A stretch of 64,000 nucleotides of DNA from Verticiella sediminum (GTDB lineage: Bacteria > Pseudomonadota > Gammaproteobacteria > Burkholderiales > Burkholderiaceae_B), in the NCBI RefSeq assembly GCF_007558815.1, contig NZ_VLTJ01000042.1, positions 1 to 64,000 of the forward strand, in the 5' to 3' direction. How positions within the stretch are numbered: position 1 is the first letter of the stretch; each line of letters opens with the position of its first letter. The position numbers and the translations under genes were made by a program. The notes under the pieces are model-generated. The model was not told the origin of the DNA. It ran no database searches and was given only the letters and a program-made list of their open reading frames with translations. Below, in pieces: positions 52,276 through 59,339 of this stretch.

Positions 52276-53037
52276 TCAGAGCGACGCGACCGGGTTGCGG
52301 AGCACGCCAAGGCCGGTGATCTCGATTTCGATCACGTCGCCGGCGGCGATGGGTTGCACGCCCAGGGACGAGCCGCAGGCGATGACGTCGCCGGGCTCGA
52401 GGGTCATGTCATGGGAAAGCTCGGAGAGGATGCGGTAGGGTCCACGGACCAGATCGCCGACCGCGAACTCCTGGCGCAGCTCGCCGTTCTGGCGCGTCCG
52501 TATGACGGCGGAGTGCGGCGCGAAATCCGTATCCACCACCGGCCCGAATACGCCGAAGGTGTCGAAGGACTTGGCCCGGGTGTACTGCGGAAAATCGGGT
52601 TCGCGCTGAATGATGTCCGATGCGGTCACCTCGTTGACGATGGTCCAGCCCAGGATGAACGACGGCGCGTGCGCCTCGGACACGGCCTTGCAGCGGCGTC
52701 CGACCACCATCCCCAGCTCCCCTTCGAAAATCACGCGGCTCGCGGCCGGCGGCAGGACGATCGTGGCGTCCGGGCCGATGAAACTGCTCGGCGGCTTGAG
52801 CACATAGCAAAGATCGATGGTCTCGCGCGCCTTGGATGCCACGACGAGGGCGCGCGAGTTGCGCCAGACCGCCACCATCTTGCCGGGCGTGAGCGGCGCG
52901 AGCAGCGGCGGCCGGCACAGCACGTCGCCGGTCCTCGTCAGGTCCGAGAACGGCGTGCCGCGGCACAGCTCGACCCGGGCACCGCCGAGCAGCCCATAGC
53001 GCGATTCGCCCTGGTGCCGGACGCGAACGATCCTCAT
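52276..53037 (-). CDS. Fumarylacetoacetate hydrolase (FAH)-family protein
   Basis: This 253-aa enzyme has the FAH C-terminal fold. The metal ligands are the two Glu in FEGELGMVVG and the Asp in NEVTASD. Active-site residues continue in RAKSFDTFGVFGP and VIACGSSLGV. Family members hydrolyse or decarboxylate 2,4-dioxo acids. It is the last gene of the LysR-TauD-Bug-FAH operon, four bases after the Bug gene, and would act on a product of the dioxygenase. Confidence 0.88.
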   Translation of the reverse strand: MRIVRVRHQGESRYGLLGGARVELCRGTPFSDLTRTGDVLCRPPLLAPLTPGKMVAVWRNSRALVVASKARETIDLCYVLKPPSSFIGPDATIVLPPAASRVIFEGELGMVVGRRCKAVSEAHAPSFILGWTIVNEVTASDIIQREPDFPQYTRAKSFDTFGVFGPVVDTDFAPHSAVIRTRQNGELRQEFAVGDLVRGPYRILSELSHDMTLEPGDVIACGSSLGVQPIAAGDVIEIEITGLGVLRNPVASL

Positions 53038-53041
53038 CGGG

Positions 53042-54010
53042 CTATTCGACCGTGATCTTCGCGGCGCGCACGACGTCGGCCCACTTCTGTTCCTCGCTGC
53101 GGAGGAACTCGCCGAAGACCTCGGCGCTGGCGCCTATCGGCAGGATTTCCCATCCCTGCGTGTGCAGCCTGTCGACGATCTCGGGGTCGCGCAATACGCT
53201 CGCCGCGTCCGCGCCGATCTTGTCGATCACCGCCGCAGGCGTTCCCTTGGGCACCACCAGACCCAGATACCCCGCGACGAAGAATCCGGCATAGCCCGCC
53301 TCCTGCATCGTCGGAACGTCCGGGAAATCCGCCGCGCGCGTGCCGACGGTAACGGCCAGAGCCCGCAGGTTTCCGCTCTTGATATGGGGTGCGGCGGTCA
53401 CGAGCGCATCGAACATGACGGGCACCCGTCCCCCCAGCACATCCTGGAGGGCGGCCGAGCTGCCTTTGTAGGGTATGTGCAGCATGTCGATCTGCGCCGA
53501 AAGCTTGAGAAGCTCCCCGGCCAGGTGGCCGGAGCCGGCCGGGCTGGTGGAGGCGAAGCTGATGTCGCCGGGGCTTTTGCGGGCAGCCTGCACGAGCTCG
53601 GCAACCGAGGTGAACGGTGCGGCGGGGCTGGCCACCAGCACGATGGGCGCCTGGGCGAGAAGAATGACCGGATCGAAGTCGTCCGAGCGGTACGGCAGCT
53701 TGCTCTGCAGGGCGGGGTTCACCGCATGCGGCATCCCCACCATGAGGATGGTGTAGCCGTCCGGCGCGGCCTTCGCGGCAGCAGCGGTACCCAGCACGTG
53801 TCCGGCTCCCGGCCGGTTGTCCACCACGACCTTCTCTTCCCACATGGCCGAGAGCTTGTCGGCGATGCTGCGCGCGAGAATGTCGCTGCCGCCACCGGCG
53901 GCCACCGGAACGATGATGCGCACCGGGTGCTCGGGATACTGCGCAAAAGCCGGTGGGAACGGCAGCAGCGCCGCCGCGACCACGATGAACCTCAAAAGGC
54001 CGGATGTCAT
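53042..54010 (-). CDS. Bug/TctC-family periplasmic binding protein (third copy)
   Basis: This 322-aa receptor has a signal peptide (LLRFIVVAAALLPFPPAFA/QYPEHPVRIIVP) and Bug motifs PVAAGGGSDILAR and VVDNRPGAGHVLG. It lies 12 bp after the TauD-family gene and 4 bp before the FAH gene, so it is part of one catabolic operon and probably binds the substrate of the dioxygenase. Confidence 0.9.
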   Translation of the reverse strand: MTSGLLRFIVVAAALLPFPPAFAQYPEHPVRIIVPVAAGGGSDILARSIADKLSAMWEEKVVVDNRPGAGHVLGTAAAAKAAPDGYTILMVGMPHAVNPALQSKLPYRSDDFDPVILLAQAPIVLVASPAAPFTSVAELVQAARKSPGDISFASTSPAGSGHLAGELLKLSAQIDMLHIPYKGSSAALQDVLGGRVPVMFDALVTAAPHIKSGNLRALAVTVGTRAADFPDVPTMQEAGYAGFFVAGYLGLVVPKGTPAAVIDKIGADAASVLRDPEIVDRLHTQGWEILPIGASAEVFGEFLRSEEQKWADVVRAAKITVE

Positions 54011-54022
54011 GGTGCTCCTCGC

Positions 54023-54916
54023 TCAGGCAGCCTGCGGCGTCAGAAGGTGAACCGGACCCCGCTCCACGACGCGCCCCGAGGGCGTGCCGACGAGCGTGGT
54101 ACGGAACATGTGCCGCCCTTCCGAGCGGTCGTAGTTCGGCAGCGCAATGTGCATGGTGCAGCGGTTGTCCCACATCAGCAGGTCATGCCGCCGCCATTGG
54201 TGACGGTACTGATTCTCCGGATCGGCGCAGTGCGCGAACAGGAATTTCAGCAAGGCGTCGCTCTCGCCCTCGCCGAGATCGAGCATCCGCACCGTCGACA
54301 ATTCGTGCACGTAAAGCGCCTTGCGGCCGGTATCCGGATGCACGCGGACCACGGGCTGCGCGACCGGCGGCGTGCGCCTGAGCATCTCGGCCACCACCTG
54401 CGGCTCCCGCTTCTTGATATCGCTGGAGTTCCAGAAATCGTGAACGGCCCACAAGGGTTCCAGAAACGCCTGCATGGCGGGGGACAGCATGTCGTAGGCG
54501 CGGTACATGTTCGCGAACAGCGTGTCGCCGCCGACACGCGGGATCTCCTGCGCATGCAGCAGCGAGCCGGCCGCGGGCCGCGTGGTGTACGAAAGATCGG
54601 AATGCCACTTGCGTCCGGTGTCCCTCGTCTCCGAGGGCTTGCCGTTCACGAGATGGTTGGTGACCACGAAGATCTCGGGGTGGTCCGGATGGTTGTAGTG
54701 GCTGAGCGCATTGCCCACCTCCACTTCGCCGAGCGCGCGCGTGAACGCCACGTGCTGCGCAGGCGTGATGTCCTGCTCCCGGAAGAGAAGCACGCCCTCG
54801 CGCGTCCAGGCCTGCCTGATCTCATCCACCGTCGCGGCGTCGAGCGGCTCGCGAAGGTCGATCCCGAGCACCTCGGCACCGAGCGCGAACGACAGGGGTC
54901 GCAGCGTTAGCCCCAT
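54023..54916 (-). CDS. TauD/TfdA-family 2-oxoglutarate dioxygenase
   Basis: This 297-aa enzyme has the Fe(II) HxD in WHSDLSY, the distal His in CTMHIALPNYD and the 2OG Arg in GRHMFRTTLVG. The N-terminus (LRPLSFALGAEVLGIDLREPL) is typical of the TauD/TfdA/SdpA group. Members cleave taurine, aryloxy acids, alkyl sulfates and similar compounds by hydroxylation. A LysR regulator gene lies 181 bp upstream on the same strand. The substrate is unknown. Confidence 0.9.
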   Translation of the reverse strand: MGLTLRPLSFALGAEVLGIDLREPLDAATVDEIRQAWTREGVLLFREQDITPAQHVAFTRALGEVEVGNALSHYNHPDHPEIFVVTNHLVNGKPSETRDTGRKWHSDLSYTTRPAAGSLLHAQEIPRVGGDTLFANMYRAYDMLSPAMQAFLEPLWAVHDFWNSSDIKKREPQVVAEMLRRTPPVAQPVVRVHPDTGRKALYVHELSTVRMLDLGEGESDALLKFLFAHCADPENQYRHQWRRHDLLMWDNRCTMHIALPNYDRSEGRHMFRTTLVGTPSGRVVERGPVHLLTPQAA

Positions 54917-55097
54917 GATGCTCTCCGATTCAGAATGGAGACATCAGTGTGCTGGCGCACCGCTGTCGAGTCCAATCATAAAGTCGGTGGTTTGCATAAG
55001 GCAGATTAATGCCTCGGGCAGCAGGTTCGCCGGCGCACCCTTCGCGCTGCGCGCCATGCCGCCAAGGGGGAGCGCGCGCGCCTGTCAGGCGGCAGGC

Positions 55098-55985
55098 TCA
55101 CTCGCCGCGCTGGGCCGTCAGGCGCAACTGCGCCATGAAGGCGAGCATGGCCTCGGACTTCGGAACCGAGGGGTTGCTCACCATCACGGTCTCGATGTCG
55201 ATCACCGGGTGCAGCGGGACGGCTACCAGATCGCCGAACGGCATCGCCCGCACCAGCGTGGATTCGACCAATGCGACGCCCACGCCCAGCCGGGCGAGCT
55301 GGATGCCGGCGGAGGACATCGACACGTGCACCTGGATCTTCGGCGCGACGCCCGCTTCGGACAGGGCCCGATCGACCCAGGGCCACAGCGCCGACTGCGG
55401 CAGGTAGGTAATCAACCGATGTTCCGCAAGCTGGGCCATTTCGACGCAGCCAAGCCCGGCCAGCGGATGATCGCGCGGAACGACGCAGACGATTTCCACA
55501 TGGCCCAGCGGTTCCACATCGAGGGCCTGGTTGTGCACGGGCCCATACAGCATGCCCAGCTCGACCTCCTGGCTCACCACCCGATCGAGCACCTGCGAGG
55601 GCGTCAGCGAATGCAACAGCACCTGCATGTCCGGTCGCGTGGCAACGAAGCCGGCCACGGCCCGCGACACGAGGCCGTACGCGATCGGAAACGCCGCGGC
55701 GAGAGAAACGGCGCCCAGCGTTCCTCCGGCCAGATCGCGGGTCAGCCGCTCGATCGAATCGAGGCGCTCGAACAATATGCGCACGTCCGGCAAGATCGCC
55801 AGGGCCTCGGGCGTCGGCTTCAGCCGGCCTGCGACTCGCTCGAACAGCTTGAACTTGAGCCTGGTCTCCGCGTGCTTGAGCACGGTGCTCACCGCGGGCT
55901 GGGTGACGTTGAGCAACTGCGCCGCTTCCGTGACCGAGCCGGTGCGGTAGATGGCATAGAAGACTTCGAGATGTCGAAACTGCAT
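55098..55985 (-). CDS. LysR-family transcriptional regulator (second copy)
   Basis: This 295-aa regulator has the LysR helix-turn-helix at residues 1-60 (MQFRHLEVFYAIYRTGSVTE; LLNVTQPAVSTVLKHAE) and an effector domain. I chose the ATG at 55985; a GTG two codons earlier is also in frame. It lies upstream of, and in the same direction as, the TauD-Bug-FAH genes and probably controls them. The 181-bp gap between contains GC-rich repeat-like sequence near 55035-55080. Confidence 0.9.
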   Translation of the reverse strand: MQFRHLEVFYAIYRTGSVTEAAQLLNVTQPAVSTVLKHAETRLKFKLFERVAGRLKPTPEALAILPDVRILFERLDSIERLTRDLAGGTLGAVSLAAAFPIAYGLVSRAVAGFVATRPDMQVLLHSLTPSQVLDRVVSQEVELGMLYGPVHNQALDVEPLGHVEIVCVVPRDHPLAGLGCVEMAQLAEHRLITYLPQSALWPWVDRALSEAGVAPKIQVHVSMSSAGIQLARLGVGVALVESTLVRAMPFGDLVAVPLHPVIDIETVMVSNPSVPKSEAMLAFMAQLRLTAQRGE

Positions 55986-56545
55986 GCGCACGCCCCATAC
56001 GGTAAGGCTGCCATATCAGAACCCCAGGCCCCGCGACGAGGGCGATGCCCGGCTTCGCAACGGACCCGCGAGTCGCCGCTCAATGCGGCTAGTGTAGTGC
56101 GCCAATCCGATCGGTACTTAGAGAAGCAGCAAAGCCCCACGCCCGCCGCCATCCGTGAAACCCCGCATTGCAGCGGGACTGACGCAGACGCAGCGGCGCA
56201 AACCGTGCGGGCCTCGCTGCGCGCGTGGCAACAACGGGAAGCGGGTGACCGGACAATGGCCACTCAACCAGGACGAAGGAGCGGCGCAATTAGCAAGGGA
56301 AGACAGATGGCAGGCACCCGAGGGCCGGAAAGACCGGCCATACCGGCATCGAGATACACGGACAATCAGGGCCAACTCAAACACGCCGCCGGCCTGCACC
56401 CTGTGGCCCCTACGCCCTGAAGTCCGGCGACGCCGATTTCTTCCCGCATTCCCGCTGCGCCGACAACGATGCTCGGAGAATTTGGCGAAGAATGCCCGAA
56501 GTCTGCCCCGAAACTTGCGGAATCATTCATGAGCGATCGCTTTGA
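55986..56545. other. Non-coding region between lysR and the mutS-like start
   Basis: I see no convincing gene here. Short open frames on both strands lack ribosome sites and recognisable motifs. The part nearest 55990 should hold the lysR promoter, and the end nearest 56545 would be the original upstream region of mutS if the island reading is right. Confidence 0.45.
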
Positions 56546-56590
56546 ATGAGCAATATAGACGTTTCTTCGCACACGCCGATGATGCAGCAG
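56546..56590 (+). pseudogene. mutS: Displaced 5' end of mutS (15 codons)
   Basis: The frame reads MSNIDVSSHTPMMQQ, which is the ordinary start of many MutS proteins (E. coli begins MSAIENFDAHTPMMQQ). Similarity stops abruptly after MMQQ. Bases 56570-56590 match 59448-59468 inside the present mutS at 19 of 21 positions. This fits an integration junction that cut the old start from the gene. Confidence 0.6.
56570..56590 (+). repeat. Putative attachment-site copy, left
   Basis: This 21-base core containing CATGATGCAGCAG-like sequence (here GATGATGCAGCAG) recurs at 59448-59468. The two copies differ at two wobble positions. They would be the left and right junctions of the island. Confidence 0.5.
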
Positions 56591-57062
56591 CGTGTCCCCT
56601 ATAGAACGCTGGGACAAGTATGGAAAGCTACGCCAAACGCTACGCTGAGGAACACCTACCATAATGGGCGTTGCTGGGCTCGACGGAGAGCAGGCAGCAA
56701 CTCGGATGTTCTGGGGGCTACCATCCATCCGGGTACAAGCGCGGCCCGGCGATCAACGCCAGGCTCGACTGCACGCGCGCTGACATCGATGTAGGGCTGA
56801 TGTTGGGCCAGTGGCAGACGCGCATCCATCTGGATGTCCGCATGGCTTCGCATCGTGGTGCGACTGACGCAGCCGCATCGCACACGCCGACGGCGCGTAG
56901 GACCCAGCGGCCCCCTCCCGTGATCGAGCCTCCCCAGGCGCGGCGCGAAAACAATAAGCCGCTAGCTGTGACAAGACGCGCTCCAAACTCGCGGTAGCGC
57001 AGGAGAAAACCACATGCGCACAGCCCTGCTGAATTCAGTTATTTTTGGCTGAATCGCAGTCA
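56591..57062. other. Left part of the putative island, no clear gene
   Basis: These 472 bp carry only short open frames. No integrase or transposase motif is visible. The G+C falls toward the right end, next to the unknown gene. Confidence 0.45.
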
Positions 57063-58139
57063 CTAACCGTCCTGGTTTTCGTTTGGAAACATTGATGAAA
57101 GGCCGGATTCTCGCGAATCCTGCATGCCCAAGCGCCTAGCCTCACTGCCCTCAAGAGTAGCCTTTGTCAGTTCTTCGCGAAGGGACAGCGTTCTGTGGTT
57201 AATAGTGATACTCGGCTGGTTGCATAACAGTTCCGACAAATCTTTCGACAACCCAACAGCAGCCTTCTTCAAATTTGGTTCCATTTCAGACACGTCGATC
57301 CCCTGCTCTTTCATACGCTGAGACAGCGTGAGAATTGCATCCACTGCGTCGGCTCTTTGTGGAAGCCTACTGATTCTTCCCTCATCAGTGTAGTTTCTGT
57401 AAATCCACGCTACCGCATTCGAGATGAACGCCGCCATCGTCTCAACAATTTTGGTGTGTCCGAACAACTGGACCCATAGGCTACCCGACTCTATTTTGCC
57501 AATACGGAGCGGATATTCGATTTCAGACACTGAGAACAAGGCACAAAGTTCCGAGTAGATAGCCTGCAACGCCCTAAGCTGACCCGCAAGAATCACCAAG
57601 CTGCTCCCCTTCTGCAGCACCAACAAAAACTCTGCCTCAATACTGCCAGCTCGATGCGCCTGCTCGATCGATGTCCTTACCGCACGGAGGGTCCTCAGGA
57701 AGGCTTCAATCTCGGAATGCAACTTCTGCGCGGAGAAAATCAAAGGATATGCGTTCAACGCTGACTGCTTCGCCAAGTATTTGTCATAAAGATCGGCGAG
57801 GATCTCCGTTGCATGACTAATTTCATGGATTGGTTCTACGCCATCCGGCCATCCAGTTTTCAGTGCGTTTAGCCCCTCTTGCAGACTCTCCAATGCTTTA
57901 AAGAAACTTCGATGATTTATATTCTCAGTGATCGTACGCAGCGCATTGAAGTGCTTATAAAGGTTAGCAGCAGCAGCGGCCCCTTGTGAGGTATGACCTG
58001 TGCTTGCAACGCTCTCTAACAACCTCACTCCACTATCAGCGTGGTCTGAAAGCTGGGAAAGACCAGCTATGAACGGTTGGACCGGCGCCAACCCTGCTAA
58101 GAAAGCGTCAATGGAGCGAACGAGTTGGAAAGTATTCAT
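57063..58139 (-). CDS. Hypothetical protein, 358 aa, island cargo
   Basis: I do not recognise this 358-aa protein. It is mostly helical by eye, with no signal peptide. A distinctive central stretch (YPLRIGKIESGSLWVQLFGH, residues about 210-229) is followed by a more hydrophobic segment (IVETMAAFISNAVAWIYRNYT) that could be a membrane-associating helix. Base composition differs from the surroundings: one line at 57361 is 47% G+C by hand count against roughly three quarters in mutS. It points leftward, away from the FitAB pair, and has no ribosome site that stands out. The setting suggests transferred accessory or defence DNA; function is unknown. Confidence 0.7.
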   Translation of the reverse strand: MNTFQLVRSIDAFLAGLAPVQPFIAGLSQLSDHADSGVRLLESVASTGHTSQGAAAAANLYKHFNALRTITENINHRSFFKALESLQEGLNALKTGWPDGVEPIHEISHATEILADLYDKYLAKQSALNAYPLIFSAQKLHSEIEAFLRTLRAVRTSIEQAHRAGSIEAEFLLVLQKGSSLVILAGQLRALQAIYSELCALFSVSEIEYPLRIGKIESGSLWVQLFGHTKIVETMAAFISNAVAWIYRNYTDEGRISRLPQRADAVDAILTLSQRMKEQGIDVSEMEPNLKKAAVGLSKDLSELLCNQPSITINHRTLSLREELTKATLEGSEARRLGMQDSRESGLSSMFPNENQDG

Positions 58140-58470
58140 CGATCTCTATGAGAACAGTAGCCGTTGCAGCTCGAGGGACTCCGTTATGCCCATCCCATCT
58201 ACGGTCTGCGCCAGGACAAATTTCGAGAACGCCGCCGACGATCGCATATGAGTCGCTCCTCAGCCGTGTCTCGGGAAAGTTGAATGAGAATAAGCCATTC
58301 GGTATCTTCGCGCTCGACGGAGTCTTACCCCCCCCCCGACGCTTCCTCGTAGGCGCGATCAAGCAGGTTGTTTACAGGAGCCTTCCGGCATCCGCAAGGC
58401 TTCACCGCGATCGAGCGCTCTTGCATTTTGCTAAAATGCAAGAGTTGCTTTCACCTGCAGGAGTTGAAAG
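58140..58470. other. Gap before fitA, with poly-C tract and operator
   Basis: This 331-bp region holds a run of ten C at 58328-58337 and the inverted repeat at 58418-58444. The left part should contain the promoter of the unknown 358-aa gene. No other gene is apparent. Confidence 0.5.
58418..58444. promoter_or_regulatory. FitA-type operator, inverted repeat
   Basis: CTCTTGCATTTT and AAAATGCAAGAG form perfect 12-base arms around a 3-base centre. It ends 26 bp before the antitoxin ATG. Ribbon-helix-helix antitoxins with their PIN toxin bind such repeats and repress the operon. Confidence 0.7.
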
Positions 58471-58725
58471 ATGCCCTCCGTCACCATTCGAAACGTGCCC
58501 GACGAGGTACATCGCGCCATCCGCGTGCGGGCTGCTCAACACGGCCGCAGCATCGAGGCCGAAATGCGCGACATTCTGGAATCCGCGGTGAAGCCGCAAG
58601 GCAGGGTCAGGCTGGGCTCGCTGCTGGCCGAGATTGGCCGCAAGGTGAAGCTGACCGACGAGGAATTCGCCGTCTTCGAGAGCGCGGGCGACAGGACACC
58701 GGCTCGCGCGGCGAAGTTCGAATGA
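58471..58725 (+). CDS. fitA: FitA-type ribbon-helix-helix antitoxin
   Basis: This 84-aa protein starts with a ribbon-helix-helix DNA-binding unit (MPSVTIRNVPDEVHRAIRVR and AAQHGRSIEAEMRDILESAV), followed by a C-terminal segment that would wrap the toxin (about residues 48-84). AGGAG lies upstream (CTGCAGGAGTTGAAAG). Its stop overlaps the toxin start (ATGA). It represses its own promoter through the inverted repeat just upstream. Confidence 0.9.
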   Translation: MPSVTIRNVPDEVHRAIRVRAAQHGRSIEAEMRDILESAVKPQGRVRLGSLLAEIGRKVKLTDEEFAVFESAGDRTPARAAKFE

Positions 58726-59144
58726 TTTTGCTCGATACCAACGTGGTGTCCGAGCCACTACGCCCGGCACCCGAGGGCCGTGTCATTGCATGGATCGACG
58801 CACAACCGCTGGAGACGCTCTATCTGTCGGTGATCAGCGTGGCCGAGCTTCGGTCTGGCGTGGCGCTCCTGCCGGCCGGCAGGCGGCGCTCGAACCTGCA
58901 GGAGCACCTCGAGCAGCGGGTGCTGCCCATGTTCGCCGGGCGCATGCTTGCATTCGACATGGCTTGCAGCCACGCCTACGCCGAGTTGCTGCCAAAAGCT
59001 CGCGCTGCCGGCCAAGCCGTGGAGACTGCCGACGCGTTCATCGCGGCCGTTGCGATTGCCAACGGGTTCACGGTGGCCACACGCGACACGCGCCCATTCC
59101 GGGCCGCTGGCGTGACGGTGGTGAACCCTTGGGACGACACGTAG
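58722..59144 (+). CDS. fitB: FitB/VapC-type PIN-domain toxin
   Basis: This 140-aa ribonuclease has the four acidic PIN residues: Asp5 (LLDTNVVSE), Glu42 (VAELRSG), Asp104 (TADAFIAA) and Asp122 (ATRDTRPF). PIN toxins cut tRNA or rRNA and slow growth when the antitoxin is lost. All active-site residues are present, so it is probably functional. Translation is coupled to fitA. It lies within the putative mutS island, where it could promote stable maintenance. Confidence 0.92.
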   Translation: MILLDTNVVSEPLRPAPEGRVIAWIDAQPLETLYLSVISVAELRSGVALLPAGRRRSNLQEHLEQRVLPMFAGRMLAFDMACSHAYAELLPKARAAGQAVETADAFIAAVAIANGFTVATRDTRPFRAAGVTVVNPWDDT

Positions 59145-59339
59145 CCCTCAGCATGCCGTGGGCCGTCAATGGTAATGTGTTCGCCCGGCTTGAGCGTCCT
59201 GGCAGCAAGAGCGTCGAATCGCATGGCGTTCCCGGCGCAGCTTTCGAGCGATGCTACCGACAAGCCGGCGTAACGTCGCCCCCCCCCTGGCCAAAAGCTA
59301 CGCCGATAGCCCAAGTGTTGTTATGTGTGATGTGCGTTG
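59145..59339. other. Gap before mutS with poly-C tract
   Basis: A run of nine C lies at 59279-59287, 53 bp before the mutS ATG. No ribosome site is visible directly before that ATG. No gene or clear promoter is apparent. Confidence 0.5.

Noticed and set aside
56155-56532. Possible small genes between lysR and the MutS-like start
   Set aside because: Frames on both strands are of similar length, lack ribosome sites and have Arg/Pro-rich shadow-like translations.
56591-57062. Integrase remnant at the left of the putative island
   Set aside because: I looked for a tyrosine- or serine-recombinase motif and found only short frames; a 14-codon piece (MESYAKRYAEEHLP) is too short to judge.
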